Under the pieces are notes generated by a model that was given only the letters and a program-made list of their open reading frames with translations, was not told the DNA's origin and did no database searches. A stretch of DNA of 64,000 nucleotides from Lomentospora prolificans (taxonomy: Eukaryota > Ascomycota > Sordariomycetes > Microascales > Microascaceae): NCBI GenBank assembly GCA_029532625.1, contig JARFXM010000003.1, positions 1,426,001 to 1,490,000 of the forward strand, given 5' to 3'. This document shows, piece after piece, positions 1-13,293 of this stretch (within the stretch, counting starts at the first letter, position 1; each line of letters opens with the position of its first letter). The position numbers and the translations under genes were made by a program.

Positions 1-2607
1 CCAGCAGCACGCCGAAGCCCATGGGGGATACTTTAGTGTTGGCTTCGAAAAGGCCAGATCCATATGCACCGCAAGTCTCAGCCTGCGAAGCGGCCACCCA
101 TTCAGCACGCAGGGATGGAATGCATCTTGTATTCCTGTCATACCTCGACCCTATCTACTACGCTTAGCATGGCCCGCGGTCGAATGGTTTTCTGGGTCTC
201 GCCGACAGAGTCACCATGACGGTTATAACGGCAACAAACGGAACTCTGGTATGTCAAGGTGAATTGCAAGATCGGGGTACCCCAAGAGGTACTTCGAACA
301 CACCAGGTCAGGGTAAGTTTTCCTTTGCTGGGGGACATGTCAGCCAGACAGGAGGTACGACGTATTATGTGGAGCGAGGTCTGCTTGTTAAGTGGGCGCT
401 CGAAGCTCCGTAAAAAATGTTTAATGTTACTATTGCTGGCTGGGCTTTGACGGAAGGCCTTTCCCCAGTGTTACTTTGCTCGCACGTACAAATATACGCT
501 GGCGAGCGATGCACCACGGAATTGAAAGCGCTGGCCAGGCGGCCCCGAAAACCCGTTAACCCCGTAGCTTCCACGAACTAGAAAGCCTTGAGGCCTTCTT
601 TAATCCCAGCGAGAGAAGCGCCGATCTCTTCTTCTGGCCGCCTCTGGAAAATGGTCGAATGCGCAAGACAGGAATTCCAAGGATTGAGAGCACACAGATC
701 GGCCTAACGCAGAGCATGCTGGAGGAGGCGTTCTCAAGGTTGGCAAAAAAGAGCTTAGAATAACTGCTAAACCTTGTTGGCCGGGGCGTGTGCAAATCTG
801 GAGAAGTAAATGGGGATTAGCTTGCGGAAACCCTGGCCAGCTCCAGCCAAGGTTGCCAAAACTCGAGCTTCCACGTGAGGGACAGACCAAGACCCCGGCT
901 GTAGTGGGTTCCAAGGACATGCTGCATTGAGAGAAATTTCCAATGCCCCATACCCGTGCGCTCCTAGCGTGTGTGCTTTGTGACGAATCTCATGATAACT
1001 GTTCAGCATTGTATCCTTCCTGGTACAGTTGAGCTACGCAAACGCGAGGAGATGGGTTTCTCTCGGAGTAACCGCGTAAATTACCGGCAAGAGTCGAAGG
1101 AAACCAGTCCGTATAATCTGGCGGCTTGTCCGCACCAGCGTCACTGGGCCTACGGTGCACCACAGCCAGCGTCTGCCCAGTACGGCTCAGCTGGCATGGC
1201 ACAATGGCTGGATTATAGAGGGCGAGCAGTTAAAAGCCAGCAGCTAGCGTGCGGGTTACAGAAGGGCACGCTATTGCCGACGAGCAACGGCAGTGGTAAC
1301 CTCAACTCGGTCTCGGACAGTTTTATCCAGACCGTGCATCTCGCGTGCCCAAATATCACCGAGTATTAACCCATTTGGCGCCACTCCCGTCGGCCAGCCC
1401 ATGTCTCAGCCAACCAATCAAGCCGTAACCTCAACGCCTTCTCGGCGCTTCTTCCCACTCCAAACGCACCCTATTACTGCCACCCACTTTCCAATCTCCA
1501 CCCCCTTCACCTTTCGAAAGCCTCCAGCGCTGTCATTCCTTTTCCCTCTCTGGGGGGGTGTGCGCTGTTGGTCTCCACTGCATCCTCCTCGTCTTTTCCG
1601 ATCCTTTTGTCGGGGACCCTCCTCTTTCACTCGAGAGTGGCGCCGTCACGGTTTTTGCGTCGCAGTCGGCGTTGTTTTGGTTGTGGTCTTCCTGTATTAC
1701 CGAAGGTGAAGGGGAAAAATCCTGGGGCAACTAATCCATTTGCTACACTCCCCCCCTTCTCGCGGGACCCCATCTTTCCACCCCTCCTTCCCCTCTGCCA
1801 TTCCTCCACTCCCCAGTCTCCTCGCTCCCTTGCCACCCCGCAGCTCCGATCTTGGGTTAATACATACTAAGTAGGTATTGTGGTAAGTGTGGGATGATAC
1901 AACGTTAAACTTCTCCAAGCCTTGAAACCACGCGCTGGCCTCCTCAACCCCAATGCAGAAAGAGCCAAACACGCATCTCACCGAGGTAGCTGGATTCACA
2001 GCGGCGGAACGCACATGTCATCCTACTCTAGCTCCGCAGAGCTCAACCATTGTCGTTCGAGGAGCATGTATCCCTCTCGGTCCTACTACGTCCCTACCTA
2101 CCCCTAAAACATGAACAAAGCTCCTCCGTCTCGATGCGGAGACGACGCCGGGGAAGGCCCCTAAGTAGGTATCTTAGCGTCCCATTGGGCTTCAAGTGTA
2201 CAAATCAAGATGTGGAGGCGAAAACGACGTGGGAAATTTTGGTTGCGGCATGGGGCGTGAAGGGGTGGGAAAAGGAAGAAGACTGGGAGAAGAAACAATT
2301 TTGCTCCAGCTTGTCGGTTCCTCGTGCCTTGACCACGCCAGGGTTCATCCTCCGTCTCCGCTTCCTGCCGTGCTATAATGCATGAAGCCCGGCATGATAT
2401 TAAATAAGTGCCTCTCCCTCTGATCACCGTCGTTCTTTCCCTTCAATATCGACTTCAATCCAAGCTCATCTCTGCCTTCTTCCTGCATCCCTTCTGTTTT
2501 GTTCTTAATCCCCTTGCCCCCTCCTCCATCACCTATCCCCCCCTTTCCACCAACCACACTTCCTACACAGTCAATTCTAATAAAGCAAGTCGCGGTTCGA
2601 CCTCACC
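1..2607. other. Intergenic, no supported gene
   Basis: No reading frame here has family motifs or a convincing splice structure. The last 200 nt before the transporter start (about 2405-2605) are strongly pyrimidine-rich, as is usual for leaders of well-expressed fungal genes. TATA-like AT patches lie near 2372 and 2396. On the minus strand a frame stays open from about 150 to the left edge and contains an ATG at 22-20, but this is too short to call a gene. Confidence 0.5.
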
Positions 2608-4328
2608 ATGTCCAAGTCTCTCGAGAAGGAGACGGCGCCTGGCACCGCCGGCGACGTTGTCTTGGAGCCCACCACCGATGTCAACCACGTCGAGGCTCCT
2701 GTCACATGGAAGGCGTACTTGATCTGCGCCTTCGCTTCCTTTGGTGGTATCTTCTTCGGTTACGACTCTGGATACATCAACGGTGTCCTCGGTTCTCGGA
2801 TTTTCAAGGATGCTGTCGAGTATCCCGGTGCTGAGGCCGTCTCCGAGAGCAGGACCTCGCTCATCGTCTCCATTCTGTCCCTTGGAACCTTCTTGGGCGC
2901 CATCATTGCCGGAGACGTCTCCGACCGCATTGGCCGAAAATGGACGGTCATTCTTGGCTGCTTCATTTATATGCTTGGTGTTGTTATCCAGATGATCACT
3001 GGCGCTGGTGATGCTCTCGCTGCCATTGTTGTTGGCCGTCTTGTTGCTGGTCTGGGCGTTGGTTTCGAGTCCGCCATTGTCATTCTGTACATGTCTGAGA
3101 TTGTGAGTGTAGATCTTCATCCTCTATAACCCCCTTTCGGTTGCTAATGCTTGTTGGTCTTGAACAGTGCCCCCGCAAGGTCCGTGGTGCTCTCGTCGCT
3201 GGTTATCAATTCTGCATCACCATTGGTATTATGCTTGCCGCCATTGTCGTCTACGCCACTAAGAACCGTGACGACACCGGTGCCTACCGTATCCCGATCG
3301 CTATTCAATTCCCCTGGGCCATTATCCTCGGTGGCGGTCTTTTCTTACTTCCCGACTCCCCCCGTTACTTCGTCAAGAAGGGTAGGCTCGAAGATGCGGC
3401 TCTGGCCCTCGCCCGCCTTCGAGGCCAGCCCAGGGAGTCCGAGTATATTCGTGCCGAGCTTACTGAGATCGTCGCCAACGAGGAGTATGAGCGCGCTCTC
3501 ATCCCCGACACCACCTTTTTCGGCAGCTGGCTCAACTGCTTCAAGGGCGGCCTTAGCCATGGCAAGTCTAACCTTCGCCGCACCATTCTCGGTACTTCGC
3601 TCCAGATGATGCAGCAGTGGACTGGTGTCAACTTCATCTTCTACTACTCGACTCCCTTCCTCCAGTCGACTGGTGCTATTGAGAACACTTTCTTGATCTC
3701 TCTCATCTTCACTCTCGTCAACGTCCTTTCCACTCCTCTCTCTTTCTGGACCGTCGAGAGGTTCGGTCGCCGAACTATCCTCCTCTATGGCGCTCTTGGT
3801 ATGCTTATCTGCCAGTTCCTCGTCGCCATTATTGGTGTCACCGTCGGTTTCAACAAGACCCATCCCGACCCGAGCGACCCCGAGGCCACTCTCGCCAACA
3901 ACATCCCCGCGGTCAACGCTCAGATCTCGTTCATCGCCATCTTCATCTTCTTTTTCGCCTCCACCTGGGGTCCTGGCGCCTGGATTGTCATCGGCGAGAT
4001 CTTCCCTCTCCCCATCCGCTCCCGTGGTGTTGGTCTGTCCACTGCCTCTAACTGGCTTTGGAACACCATCATCGCCGTCATCACCCCCTACATGGTTGGT
4101 GAGGACAAGGGTAACATGAAGTCCTCCGTCTTCTTCGTCTGGGGTGGTCTCTGCACTTGCGCCTTCGTCTACACCTATTTCCTCGTCCCCGAGACTAAGG
4201 GCTTGACCCTCGAACAGGTCGACAAGATGCTGGAGGAGTCTACTCCTAGGACTTCGGCCAAGTGGCGACCTACTACCACCTTTGCTACTACCATGCACAT
4301 GGAAAAGCCCGTTGCGGAACACGTCTAG
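2608..4328 (+). CDS. MFS hexose transporter (high-affinity glucose transporter type)
   Basis: This is a sugar transporter of the major facilitator superfamily, predicted to sit in the plasma membrane and import glucose or related hexoses by proton symport. There are two exons, 2608-3102 and 3168-4328, giving 551 aa. The 65-nt intron has donor GTGAGT, a GCTAATGC branch and a GAACAG acceptor. Family signatures are in the expected order: FFGYDSGYINGV in TM1 (about residues 49-60), DRIGRK in the TM2-3 loop (106-111), GRLVAGLGVGFESA, the PESPR-like PDSPRYFVKKGR, QQWTGVNFIFYY in TM7, FGRR, and the C-terminal PETKGLTLEQVD. Length matches fungal Hxt proteins, so it is not an extended glucose sensor with a long tail. 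The start is the first in-frame ATG, in context TCACCATG after a CT-rich leader. The exact substrate (glucose, xylose or other hexose) cannot be told from sequence alone. Confidence 0.95.
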
Positions 4329-5242
4329 ATAGTCGCACGCTTACGGCTGAAAGAAACAAGAAAAAAGAAAACAAGGTTCAAGGTCGGGGGGCGAGGGAGG
4401 TGAAAAGAGGGCTTCTCACGAAAGAGCCGGGCTCCTATTGGTGTCTGCTAAATCTAATGGGCCCTGTTACGATATACCCCTAGGTTATGATGGTGTGAGT
4501 TGATGAGTTGACGGCATTTTTCTTTTCTTTTTCTACAAGACGGATAGCACCTATGCGTTTGTTTTTCGGTTGCCGGCCCTGTCTATCAGCTCTGGTCGCC
4601 TGTTCAAACTACCCTTTACATATTCCCCTTTGTTTATGTTAATATATCAAACTCTTCGAGCTTCGAACCTGCTGTTTCTATTATCGGTGACCGTGCATCC
4701 GCGTGAATGCTCCGCGCAGTCTGGCCTGTTACGCTCGCCAGCCACAGTTGAACGACGAAAGAAGGCGATTTCAACTGTCAATGGTCGCAATGCTGCGTGA
4801 GAGCTGTCACGTCGGTAGATCAGGTAGAGCAGACAATTAGATGTAAGCAGGGTGCATGGCATTCAGGAATCAGGTCAGGTACTTTGTATGTTTGACGAGC
4901 TTACGTTTGCATTTGCTTGGAATGAAATACACGTAGCGGACACCACACCCGAGCCCTATTGGTTCTCGGCACGCTTATGCAAGAGAAAGACGACGAAATG
5001 GACGCTGGTTGGCCGGCTTACCCACGGAGGAAACAGCGCCGTTCAGATTGAGGGAGATCGGCGGCCGGAAAGGCGGTGGGATCGCATTTAGCCAGGGAAT
5101 CTATTGGATGGGATGTTTTGGGGGGCGAAGGATTGAAATTTTTCTCTTCTTCATGCTCGGAGCTTTGGAGGCAATGAAATGAGAGGCCTTTATTTGCGAG
5201 AGGCAATTGAAAAGAGAGAAAACGAGATGACTGGAGCATAGT

Positions 5243-5269
<27 letters not shown>
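5243..5269. repeat. (TC)n microsatellite
   Basis: About 13 uninterrupted TC dinucleotides, followed by a TTTCTTCTTC pyrimidine tail. It lies in noncoding DNA and is a likely length-polymorphic marker. Confidence 0.95.
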
Positions 5270-5274
<5 letters not shown>

Positions 5275-5570
5275 CTTCGAATGCAAAATGGAAGAAAATG
5301 CGACGGAGCTTGGCTCGAGCTGGAAAGAGGGTAGAGGGGGGTACGATGGGGCCCAGGGAGAGGTTCGGCATGCTGCACGCGAGGTTCCGATGGGAAATAG
5401 GGGGTATACATGGGGGATAATATAGACTTGTCAACGGCCCGTTTATAAACAGGCACTAATATTGGGAGGAAGAGACTTCGAAGTCGGGACTTGGATATAT
5501 GCCATGCCCCTCGCGTTTCCGAAAGGGAGAGGTCGCTAAATTGCGGATTTTCTCGCTTCATTAACGGTGT

Positions 5571-5601
5571 TATTTTTTTTATTTTTTATTTTTTATTTTT
5601 T
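5571..5601. repeat. ATTTTTT heptamer tandem repeat
   Basis: Runs of six to eight T are separated by single A residues, with three 7-nt periods after an initial T8. It is in noncoding DNA. Confidence 0.9.
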
Positions 5602-8600
5602 GGTGGGCCAGTACACCCTACGTGCGTACTGGAAGCGATAAGAGGTAAACGAGCGTATGAGAGAGGACGATGTTAATAGTCGACCAGTTTTCCGCGTTCC
5701 GGGCCACTGGTCTCCTTCGAGGCTCTGAGCACTGCAAGGCTGGCTGATTGGACAATCTGCCAAATTCTATGAGCCACCATTTGGAACGTGGAAGCTCTCG
5801 GTGACATCCTTAAGAGGGCGCACCGGTGGCTTGCGCCTCTGGTGGGCTACGGGGAGGTGGAGCCCCTGGAGCAGAGTGGCTTGCAGAGCCGGTGAGAAAT
5901 ACTCCGCTGGCATGGTGGTGGCTGAATCCCGCAACTGCGGGGGAGGCGGCGTCAGGATGGCAGGGATGATCGCAGACGCTAGTGCTGCACCTTGCTTGAT
6001 ATGTCATGCCTGACGTGGCTGGCGATTCGGGACTATCACTTGTCGCAACGCCGTGTTTTCGTCGCGCTCTCAGAGGGGTAGAGGTCGGTGATCTTGCCGG
6101 CCACCCAGGCTGATTGATAGATGGTTCGTGGCTAGAAAGCGGGACTAGTTCATCGTCCACGCGAAATTTTCTTGATTAGTTTTGAGCTTTGCGAGGATTT
6201 AAACTTTTAAGCAGTAGAAGTCTGTCCCGCTCCGGGGTTTCCCTGAAATTTTTACACGAGCTGGCGCTCTGGATGAAAGGCCATTCCTGTTGGTGCAACG
6301 CCACCTGACACAGACTAGGCGAAAATGGGAGGAAGCTCGCCAGGATCCAGGGATGACAGCTTCCTGCACTGGTCTTGCTTGGATTGAAAGAGAGTGGATG
6401 GATGATCGCGAGAAGGAGACGACAGGATGCTTTAAGAATCCGAAGCGCCTAACAACAAGCGATGGTCCGTCGCATAAGTCCCCACCAGTAGGTGAGGGTG
6501 TTGTCCACACCTAGGTCTGAGAACTCCTCAACCCAAGTTGAGATTACGCTTCATGGAAATCATCCGCTCCACAATATCGGAACGCAAGGCTCGACGGTCC
6601 AGGAAAGAGGTGGAGCTTCGCTCTCCAACAGGACGATTCTATTGCTATGTGGCTCCATCCGTGACATTACGGCTAGCGTCAACTTGGCTCCCGCCCTCAC
6701 GAATAAGAAGAATTGAAGGGGGATGATGGGCGCGCCCTTACCTGTCGTCTGTGCGGTATTGCAGGCTTGCCAATTTGGGATAAGGCTGGGGCCAGAAACA
6801 CGGCCGCTATGGGCGGCACTGGAAGGAAAATCGACTCTAGAGACGGGGCGGGGGTGCCTAGCTAAACAACGACACTCCTCATCGAGCGGATATTCAGGTC
6901 TCCCCCTCTCTTTCGCGCGCGCTACAACCGAGGTGGTGGTGGAAACACGCAATGACGCATGACCTCATGGAGGCTCTACGCATTGAAAAATAGGGAAAAG
7001 CACTGGTAGCTGCTGATAGGATTGCCTGGCTAGAGGGTGAAGATGGGGCTGGTAGGGGCCGACGACAGCCACGAGTGACACGGTTTCAGGGAGGACCGGA
7101 AGAGTTGTCGAAGCTCGAGCGTGAATTTCAAGGCATTCATCAACTTCGATGACCTCGTTCGGAAACTGAAAGTAGATCTGCATCAGCTTCAAGTTGCTTC
7201 GAATGGGTTGTTCCTTCCTTCCCTTCCACTAGAGTACGCGTGGGCCAAGGGAGGAGCATCCGAGGTCAAGGCTCGTTATATTACGAGAAGGAGCAAATTG
7301 GGAATTGAGAGGTTCTCCATTTACAGCTAGAACTAAGCGTGTCGATACAATAGTCTATGGTCTTAGTTATCCCCGTTTAGATGACCCTCTCAGGATCACC
7401 CTTGCACTCCCAGGGACCCAAAAGTTCCTTCTATCCTCATGAATTGCTTTAGCGCCCTAGCAAGGCGGCAAAGATCAATATTACGCCAACAGAGTGCCGT
7501 CAACACTTCGTGTTTCTCCCCAGATTTGCTGTTCTGGCTCAGATATCATACCTTCGTTTCACTATACTGGATACTGCTCAGAAGCTCAATGGACTCAACG
7601 ACTATACCACTATCAGTCTGGATAAGCAGGTTTACTCCTCCGTATCCCCTGGACGAACCCATCATATAAAGCCTGGGTCCCTTTCAATTTCTTAGTCTGG
7701 GTGCCACCACATCAAACCCTCAAATCATCGCAGCCCACTCCCTACTCGAGCTTTGGAGCTAGGCAAGGCTACACATAAGTGGACCATAGTCTTTGGTCTC
7801 GTCACAGCGCCGCTACGTGCGAGTAGACATGGGTACATTCTTCGGGGATGGAAAAGACTTGGTCGCCACCATCGTTTGTGACAAGTTCTGGAACTCCACG
7901 CCGCTCACTCGGGTCTCCGCTACTAGTTCTTGAATCGGACGGGAGACAATCCCCATTAATTTGGTAGTTTCTAAACTCCTCTTGAGTGAGAGTGGATTTA
8001 TCATTCTCAACTTCTGACTATCACGAACTCCTAGTCCAGTATTTGGATGGCGCCGACGATTCCACCTGGCCAGGTGAAGGAGAAAACAAGATCAAGCACA
8101 AGATTGACTAGCCGGCACACTATATCACCCCTGATTGTTCTCTGCAACTTCAGGTAAGGTCGAAATACACAACTTTGTGTGTATACCGAGATACCTGCTA
8201 ATATATCCGCTCTCTGTGTCAATTCTTGATCTCCATCAACATCCGAAATGCCCCGATTCAAGCTTCTTATAAAGAAGCTACAACTCGGACCATGTTGATT
8301 CATCAGCTGCACCCTTTCATTTCTCCATGGTCTACCTCGTTGTCCAGGTTCAAGGTACCGATCAACACCATCCTCAAGCGCGTGCGCTAGCCCATGTTTT
8401 TAGAATACATTTCATGCGGTCAGGATCCGAGTTGTCACTATCAGAATGTCCTGCATTAGGAACTATGAAGCTCTGTCGGGTAGCCAAGCTCTCCTCGACG
8501 TTTTAAGGAGGCCTTTCTCGATATCGCCTTCTACCTTAGCTTTTTATATAACCGTAAGCAACTTCAACTGTTCTGTGTTAGAATATACGTTTCCGCTGCC

Positions 8601-8959
8601 ACCGTTGCCGAGCGCGTTTGATAGTAGCCTGTTTTTGTTCCTCCTAATGCCGTCGCTTGCTTTGTCGCTGTTCTAATCGCACACATCAGCCATATGGCCT
8701 TACACCATAAATCTACCTAGCACAGTTTTCAATCTTTGCTATAATTAGGTTTGCGCTTCTGTGACAGTATAGAAAGACCAGTGTCTGTTACATGCGTATC
8801 CTTTTCATCACCCTGGACGCGTTCCGCGGAGGGCCTCCCTCCTTGAGCTGGGCAATCAAGATTATGTAGATATCTTTGGATGCCCTTTGCACCCTACCCG
8901 ACGCTTCTTATCGCTGATTTGGGGGTCCAGTCTCTAACAAATGCTTTCTCTTGCGACAG

Positions 8960-9404
8960 ATACGGGCTGGCCAGCAATTCGAGCGGTGTCTAGTGCCTGG
9001 GCCGTGACTCTGGGAATTATCAGAGGTTTCATTGCTACGTATGCTGTTTCCCCTCTCTACAGTGTTGTATTCTGTCTCTCGCAGTCTTTTGAAGAGCCTT
9101 GTCGCTAACCAATGTCAACAGATGAGCTTATCTCAGATCGGCTACGAGAGCGGGATATCCTATGGATCATGATACCAATCTCGCTCGCCAGGTGACCGTA
9201 TCCTTGTTCCAATATTTTGCATTGGATATTGCGTCTGGAAACATTCTCCTACTCACTGAGTATGTGACGTCGTGGTGTAATATGGGACTCGTGGAAGAAT
9301 GGTATGGAGTCGAGATGCTCGTAAAAGGGGCCGAGAGGAAAGTCTATGCTTTCCGTCTTTCGCGTCGATTATTCTCTGGGAACGATACTGCTAATCCACC
9401 CTAA
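8960..9404 (+). other. Exon-like fragments of an unrecognised, possibly decayed gene
   Basis: Several splice-like signals occur in a row. CTAACAA followed by a pyrimidine tract and GCGACAG ends at 8959. An open segment runs 8960-9025, reading DTGWPAIRAV and onward if one base is carried in. GCTAACC followed by TCAACAG ends at 9121. A second open segment, reading DELISDRLRERD and then a hydrophobic stretch, runs to 9191, with a GT immediately after. Another frame then stays open to 9404 (80 codons). The pieces read like a membrane protein, but one donor (GTTTCA) is weak, the last segment is out of frame with the second, and I recognise no family. It may be an unexpressed relic. Confidence 0.2.
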
Positions 9405-11347
9405 TAGTAAAGCCGCATGCAAGGTGTTGTCTGACCACTACCGGGTTGCTGATTTGGAAGCCAGCCACCTCTGTTAAGTTCACAACCAACTGGCTTTTCC
9501 GTTCTCCGGCCATTCAGCGGCAGCCAGTCCGCCTCTAGATCATATAGGGGTATCAATCGCTGACTGAAGCAGCAGTCTAGGCAATTAGGTCACTGTGATT
9601 AAAGTGAGAGAAGACTAAACGACGATCCTTTCGTCTCTCGATGCAATCCCGCAACAAAAAACTATCAAGAGAGTCTCATTTCGAGTTTATCAGTCTGTTA
9701 GTTTGGGCGGCCGCCGCTTTCCAGCTTGAGTAAAACTGGAGTTTAACCCGACCGTTTCTGACCGGCAATGGCAAGCACGAATTGCCGCTTTGGTAATAGG
9801 GCAAGGGCTACATGGAGACCGAAGCGACCCTTTATTACCATGCGAAGCAGAGAGGATCTGCCACGTACGATGTACGACTCTATGTGCCACGCGCTGTACG
9901 ACCATGCGGTGCGGCGCCGGGAGAGGAAAATAAATAGTGATCAAGTCGATGATGTATAGGTATATTTTATCTGCCTCATTCGCTGAGGATCAGGAACTGG
10001 ATGGTTGAGGCTCGTTTTCTCTCCTCGGTGTATCTCCCGCGATTGCGAGCGGAACTTCTCTGCCGATCCTCATTTTCCGCTTCCTGCCGAACCTTCTTAT
10101 CCTTCTGTGCAAGGATGGTGAGAATGGGAAATCGAGGGGGCAACAACCCATTTCTACGGTTCCATGCAACCCAGATTAGAAATGTAAATTAAGCCAGGGG
10201 CAAAAGGAAAAAGGCGTAGAAAGAGGAGAAGGGACGTAGCGGCCGCGGCGCAGAGAAGCCAGCCAGCGACGCTGAAATGGCGCGAGGGGAAAAAGCGAGG
10301 TCCCTATGTTCTCCTTTCTATTTCACTCGGGGTTGAAGACTTTCATTTATCCAAGTTGAAAGTATATTGCACAGGGCCTTTGATTTCCCTCTTTTGCCTC
10401 GCCTGAAGAACGTTAACGCGTCTTTATGATGTTACTTAACTCGCCAGGCCCTATTAGCCACGGGCATGGCATTACCCTTGTTCGGCTTTGCAGAAAACAA
10501 GCATTTTTACTCGATTCCGCGTCCCGTACAAACACTACCTCTGTCTGTAACAGGGTAATGCATGCGGACATATGGACGAATTGGTAGGTCGAACCAGCGA
10601 TGCAGGAACGGAAATAAAAATCCTGGCTGCATAACACGTCGAATCATTCAGTCGGAGAAACCAAAGAACCAACATAAGGTGGGAACGAAGGGCGAGTCGA
10701 AGGGGGGGTGCGGAGGCCGGGGCCCTGATGCTTCGAGATGCCCTTTCCATAGCCTACGGGTATGCAATTTATTTCCATGAGCAGAGAAAATTTGGAGATA
10801 ATACAACGCTGCAGCTTACATCGAATGGTTGACTAGAAGGACGCGGATGCGGGTGAGCATAGACGCGGAGCGGGGAAAAGATGGAAAACCGGCAAAGATG
10901 CTTCAGATCAACATCGGGAAGTAGGTGCTGCTGGTTAGTTGAAGGAGAGAGGGGGACGAGCGACAGTCGAGGTCTTCGTGGCAGCGATGTGAGTGAGGGA
11001 CGGAGGGAGGCACACGCCTAGTAGTCCGTGTTCCCGGACCTATATCATTCGGACGTATCAGGAGGAGTCCCGGCTCAGGTTGAAAAGGAAGCAAATCCCC
11101 ACGTCCGGCGGATCAATATTCCTGGGTGGAGCTCCTATTCTCTCTTCTTGTTCCTTAGCTCATCGTGGACTCCTTGTGTTGTACACTTTCCACTAAGAGG
11201 TGTTCAACTAAGCTTCCCAATTGAGCCTCAAGTCACCTTGGGAGCCTCAGCCAAGCCAGACTCGTTGGTCTTGATCTCAAAAGAGAGAAGCCTGAAGGCT
11301 ACCACTTTGCCTCAGGGTCTAACGCGTTTTCAAGCAAGTTGCCCGCC

Positions 11348-13293
11348 ATGAGGAGCTTCCTTTTGGCTTCCATTCTCGCCGCAGTGGCATTCGCCGCTGA
11401 CGAGCCCGAGTACGAGACCTACGACTACATCGTCGTGGGCAGCGGTCCCGGCGGTGGCCCCCTTGCCGCGAACCTTGCTCGTGCGGGCTACTCAACCCTC
11501 CTCGTCGAGGCTGGCGATGACCACGGCTCTCTGTCCGTGTACAGCGAGCTATCCAACTTCAATGCCGCTGGCAACGACGAGCGCTCGCGCTGGGACTTCT
11601 TTGTCAAGCACTCCGATGACCCCGAGAGGGAGCTCAAGTACGAGCGCATGACTTGGAGGACGGCCGAGGGCGAGTTTTACGTTGGTCTGGAGCCGCCGGA
11701 GGGTGCCGAGCAGCTCGGTATCTTTTACCCTAGGGCAGCTACCCTCGGTGGTTGCGCCATGCACAATGCTGGTGTTTGCTCGCTCCCTTCTGCTGATGAG
11801 TGGAACTGGGTTGCCAACATTACTGGCGATGCCACCTGGGAGGCCGAGAACATGAGGAAGTATCTCATCCAGACGGAGAAGAACCTGTACATGCCTGAGG
11901 GCTCTGAGGGCCACGGCTTTGATGGTAAGTTCCAGAGCCTTTTCTTGACAGTAACCGTTGTTTTATAAATGCGCAAAGGGAGGAGACTGACTGAAAGGTT
12001 GCAGGATGGATGTCCATCTCTACCAGCGACGCCTCTTGGGTTGCCACCGGTGACTGGCCCGCCAACAAGATCATCACCAAGCTCGCCGAGCTCACTGACC
12101 AGGATCCCGAGAAGGTCGCCGAGCTCGCCGATAAGGACATCCTCACCCCTGGAGAGGACCATCTCTCAAGCTTCTACAACATGGCTCAGCATGGTGACGC
12201 CCGCGGCCGACGTTCCAGCCCCAACAACTACATCAAGGCTACCCTTGCCGACGAGGCCAACTACCCCCTCACCCTCGCCCTCAACACTCTCGTGACCAAG
12301 GTGCTCTTCGACGAGGAGGCTGAGACCCCGACCGCAATCGGAGTTGAGGCGCTCCAGGGTGCGTCCCTCTACAGGGCCGACCCCAGGTACAACGCCGAGA
12401 GCAACAAGACCCTCACCCGCTTCTACGCCAAGAGGGAGGTCATTGTGTCCGGTGGTGCCTTCAACAGCCCGCAGATCCTCAAGTTGAGCGGCATTGGCCC
12501 TGCGGCGGAGCTTGAGAAGTTTGAGATCCCCGTTGTCGTCGATCTCCCTGGCGTCGGCGAGAACCTCGGTGACAACTATGAGGGCAGCGTCCTCGCCCTC
12601 GGCCAGTCCCCCACCGGCGGCTCCCGCATCACCGTCCTCTTCCGCACCCCCTCGGCCCCCACCGAGAACAGGAACATCTTCGCCTGGTGCGGCGCCTTTG
12701 CGTTTGAGGGCTTCTGGCCCGGCTTCCCCGACGACTACGGCGCGAACCAGTACAGCTGCGCCATGGTCCACATGAACCCCAAGTCCCAGGCCGGTTCCGT
12801 CCGCCTCACCAGCGCCGACCCCCAGGACATCCCCGACATCAACTTCCGCTTCTTCGAGCACGAGGGAGACCAGGATCTCCTCGAGCTCGTCGAGGGCGCC
12901 AACCTCCTCCGTGAGTCGTGGCAGGTTGCCGGCGACGAGGTCCTCCCATACGACGAGATGCACCCTTGCCCCGGCACCGGCGCCGGCGACTGCACCATTG
13001 CCCAGCAGGCCGAGACCATAAAGCTCCAGGCTTACTCGCACCACGCCACCTCTACCTGCGCCATCGGTGCCGACGACGACAAGAACGCCGTCTTGGACTC
13101 CAAGTTCAGGGTCCGGGGCGTCAAGAACCTTAGGGTCGTCGATGCCAGCTCCTTCCCCCGCGTACCGGGTGCTTTCCCCGTTCTTCCCACTGCTATGCTC
13201 TCCGCCAAGGCCACCGAGGAGATCCTTGCCGATGCCGAGAAGGCGGACGCGCCGGCAGAGGAGCCGACCAAGAAGTGCAAGCGTGGGTTGTAA
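11348..13293 (+). CDS. Secreted GMC-family FAD oxidoreductase
   Basis: This is a glucose-methanol-choline family flavoenzyme expected to oxidise an alcohol or sugar outside the cell (AA3-type, aryl-alcohol oxidase/choline dehydrogenase fold). Exons are 11348-11924 and 12005-13293, giving 621 aa. The 80-nt intron joins GHGFD to GWMSIS across a split Gly codon. An N-terminal signal peptide of about 16 residues ends near AFA-AD. The FAD-binding motif YIVVGSGPGGGPLA and its downstream LLVEAGDD follow, then GGAFNSPQILKLSGIGP in the second GMC signature, and SHHATSTC (His538/539) holding the catalytic His. The partner position that is His or Asn in many GMC oxidases falls in RVPGAFPVLP, where I see Phe. 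The start is the ATG that opens the signal peptide; nine bases further upstream there is only an in-frame TTG. It is convergent with the MDR reductase 285 nt downstream. The substrate is unknown. Confidence 0.92.

Larger units (their letters stand above)
4329..11347. other. Gene-poor 7-kb stretch
   Basis: I find no intact gene here. ORFs are short, lack family motifs and have no coding-like third-base bias. It contains a TC microsatellite (5243-5269), a T-rich heptamer repeat (5571-5601) and exon-like fragments near 8960-9404, listed separately. The size of the gap contrasts with the compact block at 53-63 kb. Confidence 0.5.

Noticed and set aside
1..150. Minus-strand frame open to the left edge, with ATG at 22 (MGFGVLL)
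   Set aside because: Only a few codons lie inside the window after the ATG and the longer upstream frame has no start. It may be a gene running off the edge, but this cannot be supported.
971..1369. 132-codon plus-strand frame
   Set aside because: No domain, no signal peptide, no codon bias; composition looks random.
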